From Streptomyces beihaiensis (GTDB lineage: Bacteria > Actinomycetota > Actinomycetes > Streptomycetales > Streptomycetaceae), in NCBI RefSeq assembly GCF_026274175.1, contig NZ_JAPHNL010000271.1, positions 1 to 44,091 on the forward strand: 44,091 nucleotides of DNA, read 5' to 3'. Every line of letters begins with the position of its first letter. Position 1 is the first letter of the stretch. The notes under the pieces are model-generated. The model was not told the origin of the DNA and made no database searches. It was given only the letters and a program-made list of their open reading frames with translations. Made by a program: the position numbers and the translations under genes. Of the stretch, positions 8,222-15,293 are shown piece by piece.

Positions 8222-8248
8222 CACCGCGGTGGCTCCGGCACCGCGGTG
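8222..8248. promoter_or_regulatory. Paired palindromes upstream of the Tad operon
   Basis: The perfect 10-base palindrome CACCGCGGTG occurs twice, at 8222-8231 and 8239-8248, 17 bases apart centre to centre. The pair ends 37 bases before the GTG start of the first pilus gene. Two identical palindromes about one and a half helical turns apart look like a dimer-binding operator. The regulator is unknown. Confidence 0.45.
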
Positions 8249-8758
8249 GTCCCTGCGTGAGCACCATATCCACGCGGGCGCCCGGCAACACCCCACTTCG
8301 CACTGTTCACGAAGTGGTGGGGCGGGCGGGGCGGGTACGGGCGGAGCGGTGCGGGCGGAGGTGGGCAGGGCCGGGTTGGGCTGGGCTGGGCGATTCCCTG
8401 GCGCTCGCGCGACGCGGACGAGAGGCACAGCGGGCGGCCGCCTGGATCGGCGACCAGCCGCACGTCAGCTTCGTACTGGCGGCGCTTGCGGAAGGAACCG
8501 GACCAGCCGTTGCGCGTCACCGACGGCGAGCGTGCCGTTCAGCGGAGGAAGTTCCCGAAGGACCGGCGCGACCTCCATGGCCGGCCGGTGCAACCGTTGA
8601 CACTGCCGAGATCGGCCACTCCCTCGTAATGGGCGCGGATCGAACCGTTACTCCCGAACCGGACGCCGAGACGTGGAGGCTGGTTGCGAGACCACCGTGA
8701 AGTGATCCACGCGACCGCCTGGAAGTTCGGTCGGCAGAGCGAGTTACCCGGTCTTGGG
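8249..8758. other. Gene-poor stretch between the pilus operon and the acidic protein gene
   Basis: No frame here has a recognisable protein, a good ribosome site or typical domain content. There is a G-rich run with GGGCTGGGCTGGG near 8373-8387. Nothing with tRNA or rRNA features was seen. It probably holds the Tad promoter, but no clear -35/-10 pair could be chosen. Confidence 0.5.
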
Positions 8759-9310
8759 TCAGTCCTCGAAGTACGCGTCCAGGGCCTTGTCGATGGCCTC
8801 CGCCCACTCCTGGGCCTGGGCCTTGTCCCGCGCCTCGACGTCGTTGGGGTACCAGCGGCTGTTGGGGGTGTGCACGGTGACCGTGAGGCGCTTGCGGGAC
8901 GTGCCGACCTCGACCGCGCTGATCTCGTCCCAGGTGAACTCGGCCTCCTGGTCGTCGAGCGTGAAGCGGACGCCGGACGCGTCGACGACGATCGAGCCGC
9001 GGCGGTCCCTGGCCTCGACGGCCGGGGCGTCTTCGCTGTCCTTGGCGTCGTCGCTCTTCTCGGCGTCTTCGCTGTCCTTGGCGTCGTCGCTCTTCTCGGC
9101 GTCCTTGGCGTCCTCGGACTCGGCCTCCTCGGCTGCGTCCGCCTCGCCCCGAGACTCGGGTTCGGGCTCTGCCTCGGACTCGGACTCGGTCTGCTTCACC
9201 TCCTCCGACGTCTCCTCGTCCGCCGAAGACGCGACGGGAGGCGTCAGGCCGGGTACGTACGCCGGGTCGAATCCGGCGCCGGTGACGGGTGTGACTTTCT
9301 CAGTGTCCAT
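8759..9310 (-). CDS. Acidic hypothetical protein with internal repeats
   Basis: 183 aa from the ATG at 9310. Residues 30-95 are a Glu/Asp/Ser/Ala-rich low-complexity stretch containing repeated EKSDDAKDSEDA units. A perfect 36-base tandem duplication (9028-9063 and 9064-9099) encodes one extra 12-residue unit. The C-terminal 85 residues look folded, with RGSIVVDASGVRFTLDDQEA, EFTWDEISAVEVG and a closing amphipathic helix ending YFED. This is similar in feel to small PH-like domains, which is an impression only. There is no signal peptide or membrane helix, so it is probably cytoplasmic. Function unknown. Confidence 0.75.
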   Translation of the reverse strand: MDTEKVTPVTGAGFDPAYVPGLTPPVASSADEETSEEVKQTESESEAEPEPESRGEADAAEEAESEDAKDAEKSDDAKDSEDAEKSDDAKDSEDAPAVEARDRRGSIVVDASGVRFTLDDQEAEFTWDEISAVEVGTSRKRLTVTVHTPNSRWYPNDVEARDKAQAQEWAEAIDKALDAYFED

Positions 9311-9367
9311 ACGCTGCTCCACGGGGCGAAGTATGGCGGACAAGGCTGTGTCCGGGAGTGGCAGGGC

Positions 9368-9705
9368 TCACTCCGTCGCCCGTACGGCCTCGATCAGGGC
9401 GGCGAGCTGCCGGGGGCCGGTGGTGAGGATCACGTCCGGCTCGCCGGTCTCCCGGAGGTGCAAGGTGCGCGGGGGTCCGGTGGACGCGGCTATGTAGACG
9501 CAGGCCGGCGCAGGGCGGCCTCATGAATGATCGCCGTGTACGTAAGAGGCTGCTCGCGGTGGAGGACCGCCTGGCGCTTGATCCGGTGGGAGATCCGGTA
9601 CTCGATCTCGTGCGGGCGCAGCGTCGGCACCACCTCCCGGAAGAGCGACCGGGCATGCTCCGGGGTGTGCAAGAGGCCGGGGACGTTGATGACCTGTGCT
9701 GGGGC
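9368..9705 (-). pseudogene. Relic of a DUF5753 regulator and DUF397 protein
   Basis: One minus-strand frame reads AQVINVPGLLHTPEHARSLF, then REVVPTLRPHEIEYRISHRI, KRQAVL and IIHEAALR before stopping at 9490. This is the ligand-domain core of XRE-family regulators with a DUF5753 domain. It lacks the N-terminal helix-turn-helix and most of the C-terminus. Directly after it, in a different frame, CVYIAASTGPPRTLHLRET leads to VILTTGPRQLAALIEAVRAT and a stop at 9368, resembling a DUF397 C-terminus. In Streptomyces the two families are normally neighbouring genes, so this looks like the remains of such a pair joined by a deletion. No intact start exists. Confidence 0.6.
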
Positions 9706-9783
9706 GGGGAGGGAAACTGCTCTGGTGCGAGCCGGGGCGGCACGCCGCGCAAGGGGCGGCCGCGTGAGTCGGGCCAGGACCGC

Positions 9784-10194
9784 TCAGTCCAGCACGGCGA
9801 GCGCGTCGATCTCGATGAGCACACCCGACGGAAGGCCGACGTAGACCGTGGTGCGCGCGGCGGGGGGCTGGGTGAGGCCCTGCTCCTCGAAGTACGCGTT
9901 GTAGATCTCGTTCATCTCGGCGAAGTGGTCGACGTCGGTGAGGTAGACGCGGATCATCATCGCGTCGTCCCAGGTGGCGCCGCCCTCTTCGAGGATCGCC
10001 TGGACGTTGGCGAATGCCTGCAGGGTCTGCTCGCGCAGGGTGGGGCCCGCCAGGGCGCGGGCGCGGCCGTCGACGGCCGGGAGGAAGCCGACCTGGCCGG
10101 CGGTCTGGAGGATGTTGCCCTTCTTGACGCCGTGCGAGAACTTCGCGGGCGGGGTGGTGTGGGTGGCGGGCGTGAGCGCGGTCTTGTCGGTCAT
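9784..10194 (-). CDS. ridA: RidA family enamine/imine deaminase
   Basis: 136 aa. RidA proteins hydrolyse the reactive enamine/imine products (such as 2-aminoacrylate) released by PLP-dependent dehydratases. Visible family features are GNILQTAGQVGF (26-37), VYLTDVDHFAEMNEIY (83-98) and PPAARTTVYVGLPSG, whose Arg114 is the carboxylate-binding residue, with Glu129 in VLIEIDALAV. The ATG overlaps the stop of the IclR regulator by ATGA (10191-10194), so it ends the sugar kinase-regulator-RidA operon. The divergently transcribed PLP deaminase at 12295 is a likely source of its substrate. Length is about that of the family. Confidence 0.9.
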   Translation of the reverse strand: MTDKTALTPATHTTPPAKFSHGVKKGNILQTAGQVGFLPAVDGRARALAGPTLREQTLQAFANVQAILEEGGATWDDAMMIRVYLTDVDHFAEMNEIYNAYFEEQGLTQPPAARTTVYVGLPSGVLIEIDALAVLD

Positions 10195-11012
10195 CGTGGT
10201 CCAGTCTCTTCCGTATTCGTATTCGTATTCGTATGCGTATGCGTATGCGTATGCGTATGCGTATGCGTATGCGTAGTGCCTGAGTAGTCCCGGCTGACGG
10301 CTTCCGCCGTGCGGCGCACCAGCGGGAGCAGCGTGAGGAGTTCGTCGGCGGTGACGACGACGTTCGGCGCGGAGAGGGACACGGCGGCGGCGACGCGGCC
10401 GTCCGTACCGCGGACCGGGGCCGCGACGCAGTTGATGGACTCCTCGTGGCCACCGAGGTCGGTGGCCCAGCCCTGTTCGCGTACCGTCGCCAACTCCCTT
10501 AGGAGCGCTCGGGCGTTGGGCGTCGAACGGGGCGTGTACGTAGGGTAGTCGAGCTTCTCCGCCACGGCGCGGCGCTCGGCCTCCGGCAGGTCGGCCAGGA
10601 GGAGTTTCGCGACAGCGGCGACCGTGATGGCGACGGGTTTGCCGATGCGCGAGTACATGCGGACCGGGTAGCGGCTCTCGACCTTGTCGATGTAGAGGAC
10701 CTCGCCGTCCTCGTACACGGCGAGGTGGACGGTGTGCCCGCACTGCTCGTTGAGCTCGACGAGGTGGGGGTGGGCGATCTCCCGTACGTCAAGGTTCTCC
10801 ACGGCCTCCTGGGCGAGCGCGAAGAGGCGGGCGCCGAGGCGGTAGCGCTGGTCGGACTGGCGGTAGACCAGGCCGTGCTCGTTCAGGGTGCGCAGGAGGC
10901 GCAGGGCCGTGGACTTGTGGACGCCGAGGCGGTCGGCGACCTGGCCGAGGTCGGCTGGGCCCTCGGCGAGCAGCGGCAGAATGCTGAGTGCGCGGTCGAC
11001 GGTCTGGCTCAT
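10191..11012 (-). CDS. IclR family transcriptional regulator
   Basis: 273 aa. The N-terminal winged helix-turn-helix is MSQTVDRALSILPLLAEG, then LGQVADRLGVHKSTALRLL (22-40). The IclR effector domain follows, with YIDKVESRYPVRMYSRIGK and GWATDLGGHEESINCVAAPV. The last 30 residues are not IclR-like: a Thr-His dipeptide run and then Thr-Asn repeats, produced by a hexanucleotide microsatellite. The protein is coupled to the PfkB kinase upstream (ATGA at 11009-11012) and to ridA downstream. The inverted repeat at 12244-12262, between the kinase and deaminase genes, is the most likely binding site, so it probably controls the whole D-amino-acid locus. Confidence 0.92.
   Translation of the reverse strand: MSQTVDRALSILPLLAEGPADLGQVADRLGVHKSTALRLLRTLNEHGLVYRQSDQRYRLGARLFALAQEAVENLDVREIAHPHLVELNEQCGHTVHLAVYEDGEVLYIDKVESRYPVRMYSRIGKPVAITVAAVAKLLLADLPEAERRAVAEKLDYPTYTPRSTPNARALLRELATVREQGWATDLGGHEESINCVAAPVRGTDGRVAAAVSLSAPNVVVTADELLTLLPLVRRTAEAVSRDYSGTTHTHTHTHTHTHTHTNTNTNTEETGPR
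10212..10277. repeat. Hexanucleotide microsatellite
   Basis: Three copies of CGTATT (10212-10229) run into seven copies of CGTATG (10230-10271) and a degenerate CGTAGT. The array lies at the 3' end of the IclR gene and encodes its Thr-Asn and Thr-His tail. Because the unit is six bases, slippage would change tail length by two residues without changing frame. The IclR stop and ridA start begin about 20 bases downstream. Confidence 0.95.
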
Positions 11013-12169
11013 GGCGTACGTACCTCCTCGGCGGCCCCTGCCTCGGTGCCGGTCCACCCGGGGCCGAGGTGCAGTGTCTCCCACGCGGCCGGGTCGAGAG
11101 CGGCCAAGCGGTCGGCGTGGGCGCGGCTCGGCGGCGTGGCGAGGTCGCCGGGCGCGGTGAGGGTGGCGGCGGCCCAGAGGTGGCCGGTGCGCAGGCGCTG
11201 CGCGGCGGGCAGCCCGCGCAGGGTGGCGGAGAGGAAACCGGCGGCGAAGGCGTCGCCCGCGCCGACAGCCGCGACGACGTCCACGCGCGGGGCGGGGACG
11301 AAGGTGACGGTGTCGTCGGCCTCGCCCCGCAGAGCGGCCCCGCCCGGCAAAGCGGCCTCGCCCCGCAGAGCGGCCTCGCCCTGCAAGGTGGCCCCGCCCG
11401 GCAAGGCGGCCTCCCGCAAGGTGGCCTCCCGCACGGCGGCTTGCGGTGTGCGCTCGAAGAGCGTCGCCCCGGTCTCGCCCTGCTTGACGACGAGTACGGC
11501 GGGCTCGGGCACGGCGTCGCGGATCGCCCGCGGCCCGCGCAGGCCCCAGACCGCTTCGGCCTCGTCCTCGCCGACGAAGACGAGGTCGGCGCCGCGCGCC
11601 AGGCCGAGCAGAACCTGGGCGGCTTCGTCGGGGCGGGACCACAGACCCGGGCGGTGGTTGACGTCGAAGGAGACGACCGGCGGCCGACCGGGGCGCGGCG
11701 CCGTGAGCTCGTGCAGCAGGTGGCGGCAGCCGTCGGACAGGGCGGCGGTGATCCCCGTCAGATGGAGGATACGGCCGCCGCGCGCGACCGCCGTATCCAC
11801 CGTCGCGGTGGACATGGCGGAGGCGGCGGAGCCGGCACGGTAGTAGGCGACTTCGTGGGCGGCGGTGACCCGGTCCCCCGCCGTGCGGAAGTAGACGCCG
11901 GTGGGGCGGTGCGGGTCGCGCCGTACGGCGGTGACGTCGACGCCGTACGCGCCGACGGCCTCGACGAGGTGGTCGCCGAACCCGTCGGCGCCGACCCGGC
12001 CGACCCAGCGGGTGCGGTGGCCCGCCGCGGCGAGCCCGCACGCCACGTTCGACTCGGCGCCGCCGATGCCGCGCTCGAAGGCCGTCACCTCGGCGAGGCG
12101 CCCCGGCACGGCGGGCCGGAACGTGACCATGGACTCGCCGAGCGCGACGACGTCGAATGAGGTGGTCAC
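11009..12169 (-). CDS. PfkB family sugar kinase, possibly 2-keto-3-deoxygluconate kinase
   Basis: 386 aa from the GTG at 12169. Ribokinase-fold features include GESMVTFRP (11-19), the GGAESNVACGLAAAG signature (36-50), SFDVNHRPGLW (167-177), VVKQGETGATLF (227-238) and the catalytic AVGAGDAFAAGF (301-312). The SFDVNHRPGLW and GGAESNVA forms are those of KdgK-type kinases, so phosphorylation of 2-keto-3-deoxygluconate or a related keto acid is likely but not proven. Residues about 245-285 are an insertion of LREAALPGGA-like repeats encoded by a degenerate tandem repeat at about 11315-11434. In ribokinases this region precedes the active-site loop. It is coupled to the IclR gene by ATGA. Confidence 0.85.
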   Translation of the reverse strand: MTTSFDVVALGESMVTFRPAVPGRLAEVTAFERGIGGAESNVACGLAAAGHRTRWVGRVGADGFGDHLVEAVGAYGVDVTAVRRDPHRPTGVYFRTAGDRVTAAHEVAYYRAGSAASAMSTATVDTAVARGGRILHLTGITAALSDGCRHLLHELTAPRPGRPPVVSFDVNHRPGLWSRPDEAAQVLLGLARGADLVFVGEDEAEAVWGLRGPRAIRDAVPEPAVLVVKQGETGATLFERTPQAAVREATLREAALPGGATLQGEAALRGEAALPGGAALRGEADDTVTFVPAPRVDVVAAVGAGDAFAAGFLSATLRGLPAAQRLRTGHLWAAATLTAPGDLATPPSRAHADRLAALDPAAWETLHLGPGWTGTEAGAAEEVRTP

Positions 12170-12189
12170 GGTGGTGCTCGCCTCCTTCG

Positions 12190-12219
12190 TTGACCCGGCG
12201 TTGGCCCGGATGCTAGACA
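12190..12219 (+). promoter_or_regulatory. Probable promoter of the deaminase gene
   Basis: TTGACC (12190-12195), an 18-base spacer and TAGACA (12214-12219) match the Streptomyces housekeeping sigma pattern. Transcription would start near 12226, upstream of the inverted repeat at 12244-12262 and the ATG at 12295. Confidence 0.5.
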
Positions 12220-12243
12220 GCGCTGAGCACCAGACGCAATGGG

Positions 12244-12262
12244 TGTTGCAGATGATGCAACA
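12244..12262. promoter_or_regulatory. Inverted repeat, likely IclR operator
   Basis: TGTTGCA, five bases GATGA, then TGCAACA: perfect 7-base arms in the 125-base gap between the divergent kinase and deaminase genes. IclR-family regulators commonly bind GTTGC-type palindromes, and an IclR gene is two genes away. Its place just downstream of the predicted promoter suits repression. An AGGAGG-like ribosome site (about 12281-12287) follows before the ATG. Confidence 0.6.
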
Positions 12263-12294
12263 GCCTTTCGCAGGACGCCCCGAGGAGGCTCTCC

Positions 12295-13599
12295 ATGACC
12301 GCCGAGCACGCCGAGATCGCCGTCGAGCGCCTGAAGCGACTGGACGACGAGCGGGTGGACTTCCGGTTCAAGGGGCTGCCGCCGCAGGCGGACGGGCTGA
12401 CGGTCGGCGAGCTCGCTGCCCGCCGCCTCAACCTGTTCACGGACGGCTTCACCACCCCGGTCCTGGCCCTGTCCGCCGAGCGCCTGGAGCACAACCTGGC
12501 GCTGATGGAGACGTACGCGGCCCGGCACGGGCTAGCCTTCGCGCCGCACGGCAAGACGTCGATGGCGCCAAGGCTCTTCCAGCGGCAGATCGAGCACGGG
12601 GCGTGGGGCATCACGCTGGCCGTGCCCCACCAGGTGCGGGTGGCACGGCACTTCGGCTTCGAGCGGATCTTCCTGGCCAACGAGCTGGTCGACCCGGCGG
12701 CGCTGCGCTGGCTCGCGGGTGAGCTGGACGCCTCGGACGACTTCCGCTTCGTCTGTTACGTCGACTCGGTCGCGGGCGTGCGCCGCATGGACGCCGCCCT
12801 CACGGAGGCGGGCGCCCGGCGCCGGGTGGACGTGGTGGTCGAGCTGGGGGCGGGGGACGGCGCGCGTACGGGGGTGCGTACGGAGGCGGAGTGCGCGGCG
12901 GTGGCGGACGCGGTGGCGGCCACGTCGACGCTGCGGCTCGTCGGCGTGGCCGGGTACGAGGGCGAGGTGCCGGAGGCCGACGGTGAGCGGGTGCGGGCGT
13001 TTGTGCGGCGGCTCGTCGCGCTGGCGGTGGAGTTCGACGCGGCGGGGCGGTTCGCGGGGCTCGACGAGATCGTGGTGAGCGCGGGCGGCTCCGCGTGGTT
13101 CGACGCGGTGGCGGACGTGTTCGCGCGGGTCCCCGAACTGAGCGGTCCGGTGCTGAAGTTGCTGCGGTCCGGTGCGTACGTGTCGCACGACGACGGGCGC
13201 TATCGGCGGGTGACCCCGTTCAACCGGGTCCCGGAGGAGGGCGCGCTGCGACCCGCCTTCCGGCTGTGGGCGCAGGTCGTCTCCAGGCCGGAGCCGGGGC
13301 GGGCCTTCACGAACGCGGGCAAGCGGGACGCCGCGTACGACCTCGATCTGCCCGAGGCGCAGGTCGTGCGCGAGTGGCGGTCGGGTTCGGTGCGGGCGGC
13401 GGACGGCGTGACGGTGACCGGCCTCTCGGACCAGCACGGGTGGCTGCGGCTCGCGGACGGGACCGGGGCCGGGGTCGAGGTGGGCGACTGGGTCGGGATG
13501 GGGCTTTCGCATCCGTGCACGTCGTTCGACAAGTGGCAGTTGATTCCGGTGGTGGAGGATGACGGGACGGTCGTGGAGTACGTGCGGACGTTCTTCTAG
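12295..13599 (+). CDS. D-serine dehydratase-like PLP-dependent amino acid deaminase
   Basis: 434 aa, fold type III (alanine racemase-like) PLP enzyme. The N-terminal barrel carries the PLP lysine in AFAPHGKTSMAP (Lys87), and YEGEVPEADG and SAGGSAWFD fit the D-threonine aldolase/DSD1 family. The C-terminal domain has GLSDQHGWLRL and the metal-binding SHPCTSFDKW (His406, Cys408) of zinc-dependent D-serine dehydratases. It probably deaminates D-serine, D-threonine or another D-amino acid to the keto acid. The divergent RidA would clear the enamine released, and the next gene, an N-acyl-D-amino-acid deacylase, would feed it free D-amino acids. Substrate is inferred from context. Confidence 0.85.
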   Translation: MTAEHAEIAVERLKRLDDERVDFRFKGLPPQADGLTVGELAARRLNLFTDGFTTPVLALSAERLEHNLALMETYAARHGLAFAPHGKTSMAPRLFQRQIEHGAWGITLAVPHQVRVARHFGFERIFLANELVDPAALRWLAGELDASDDFRFVCYVDSVAGVRRMDAALTEAGARRRVDVVVELGAGDGARTGVRTEAECAAVADAVAATSTLRLVGVAGYEGEVPEADGERVRAFVRRLVALAVEFDAAGRFAGLDEIVVSAGGSAWFDAVADVFARVPELSGPVLKLLRSGAYVSHDDGRYRRVTPFNRVPEEGALRPAFRLWAQVVSRPEPGRAFTNAGKRDAAYDLDLPEAQVVREWRSGSVRAADGVTVTGLSDQHGWLRLADGTGAGVEVGDWVGMGLSHPCTSFDKWQLIPVVEDDGTVVEYVRTFF

Positions 13600-13620
13600 A
13601 CGCGTAGACGCGTAGACGCG
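13597..13620. repeat. Three tandem TAGACGCG octamers at the deaminase stop
   Basis: Units at 13597-13604, 13605-13612 and 13613-13620 are identical. The first TAG is the stop codon of the deaminase gene. The array fills much of the 59-base gap before the deacylase. It looks like slippage; no function is evident. Confidence 0.9.
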
Positions 13621-13658
13621 GTTCAGGGGGCCGGGCACGACGAAAGGAGCGGCCGGAC

Positions 13659-15281
13659 ATGGACCTGGTCGTCAAGGACGCCCGTGTGGTCGACGGCACC
13701 GGCGGTGCCTCCTACCGTGCCGACGTCAGGCTCGTCGGGGGCCGGATCGCCGAGATCCATCGGGAGGGCCGTACCCCCGGCCCCCGGCCGTCCGCCCGAC
13801 GGGTCGTCGAGGCCGACGGCCTCGCCCTCTCCCCCGGCTTCATCGACATGCACGCCCACAGCGACCTCGCCCTGCTCCGCGACCCGGACCACGGCGCGAA
13901 GGCCGCGCAGGGCGTCACCCTGGAGGTCCTCGGCCAGGACGGCCTCTCCTACGCCCCGGTCGACGACCGCACCCTCGCCGACGTCCGCCAGGTCATCGCC
14001 GGCTGGAACGGCGGCGGCCCCGACGACACCTCCGTCGACTTCGACTGGCGCACCGTCGGCGAGTATCTCGACCGGCTCGACCGCGGCGTCGCCGTCAACG
14101 CCGCGTATCTCGTCCCCCAGGGCACCGTCCGCATGTACGCCGTCGGCTGGGAGGACCGGGGCGCCACCCCCGCCGAACTCGATCTCATGAAGCGGCTCGT
14201 CGCGCAGGGCATGGAGGACGGGGCCGTGGGGATGTCGTCGGGGCTGACCTACACGCCCGGCATGTACGCCGAGGACGCCGAGCTCACCGGACTGTGCCGC
14301 GTCGTCGCCGCGTACGGCGGCTACTACTGCCCGCACCACCGCAGTTACGGCGCGGGCGCCCTCGACGCGTACCGGGAGATGGTCGCGCTCACCCGCGATG
14401 CCCGCTGCGCGCTCCATCTCGCCCACGCCACCATGAACTTCGGGATCAACGAAGGCAAGGCGGACGAGCTGCTCGCCGTTGTCGACGACGCCGTCGCGAC
14501 CGGCGCCGACATCAGTCTCGACAGCTACCCGTACACCCCCGGTTCCACCACCCTCGTCGCGCTGCTGCCCAGTTGGGCGGGTGAGGGCGGGCCGGAGGCG
14601 ACCCTCGCGCGGCTCCGCGACGACGCCACCGCCGCGCGCATCCGGCATCACGTCGAGGAGCTCGGCTCGGACGGGTGTCACGGGGTGCCGGTCGAGTGGG
14701 ACACCGTCGAGGTGTCGGGCGTCTGCCACACCTCCGCCCCCGGGCTTGCCGCCTGCGTCGGCAAGACCGTCGCCCGGGTCGCCGAGGAGCGCGGCGAGGC
14801 CCCCTGGGCCACCGCCCGGCGGCTGCTCCTCGCCGACCGGCTCGGCACGACGATCCTCCAGCACGTCGGCCACGAGGAGAACGTGCGGGCCATCATGCGG
14901 CACCCCGCGCACACCGGCGGCAGCGACGGCATTCTGCGGGGTGTCAAGCCGCATCCGCGCGCGTACGGCACGTTCCCGCGCTATCTCGGGCACTACGCGC
15001 GCGACCTCGGGGTGATGTCCCTGGAGGAGATGGTCGCGCATCTGACCTCGCGGCCCGCCGCCCGGCTGCGGCTGCCGGACAGGGGGCTGGTGCGCGAGGG
15101 ACACCGGGCGGATCTGGTGCTCTTCGATCCGGAGACGGTCGCGGCGGGCGCCACCTTCGACGCGCCGCGCACCCCGCCCGTCGGCATTCCGTACGTCCTG
15201 ATCGACGGGCGGTTCGTGATGAAAGACGGGCGCCGCACGGACGTGCTCGCGGGCAGGTCCGTGCGGCGCCACACCGTATGA
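13659..15281 (+). CDS. N-acyl-D-amino-acid deacylase (amidohydrolase family)
   Basis: 540 aa. Metal-dependent amidohydrolase: the first strand motif is GFIDMHAHSDL (His65, His67), then VTLEVLGQDGLSYAPV (86-101), YYCPHHRSYG, HLAHATMNFG, and near the C-terminus GGSDGILRGVKPHPRAYGTF with the catalytic Asp. These match D-aminoacylases, which hydrolyse N-acyl-D-amino acids. The GQDG form lacks the metal-ligand cysteine of the Alcaligenes-type enzyme. A GAAAGGAG ribosome site precedes the ATG. It follows the deaminase by 59 bases with no terminator, so the two probably form one transcript that releases and then deaminates D-amino acids. Confidence 0.9.
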   Translation: MDLVVKDARVVDGTGGASYRADVRLVGGRIAEIHREGRTPGPRPSARRVVEADGLALSPGFIDMHAHSDLALLRDPDHGAKAAQGVTLEVLGQDGLSYAPVDDRTLADVRQVIAGWNGGGPDDTSVDFDWRTVGEYLDRLDRGVAVNAAYLVPQGTVRMYAVGWEDRGATPAELDLMKRLVAQGMEDGAVGMSSGLTYTPGMYAEDAELTGLCRVVAAYGGYYCPHHRSYGAGALDAYREMVALTRDARCALHLAHATMNFGINEGKADELLAVVDDAVATGADISLDSYPYTPGSTTLVALLPSWAGEGGPEATLARLRDDATAARIRHHVEELGSDGCHGVPVEWDTVEVSGVCHTSAPGLAACVGKTVARVAEERGEAPWATARRLLLADRLGTTILQHVGHEENVRAIMRHPAHTGGSDGILRGVKPHPRAYGTFPRYLGHYARDLGVMSLEEMVAHLTSRPAARLRLPDRGLVREGHRADLVLFDPETVAAGATFDAPRTPPVGIPYVLIDGRFVMKDGRRTDVLAGRSVRRHTV

Positions 15282-15293
15282 GGCGTACGCGCG

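Noticed and set aside
8188-8700. Plus-strand frame of 170 codons in the gap upstream of the Tad operon
   Set aside because: No ribosome site, domain or signal; Arg-rich composition typical of a chance frame.
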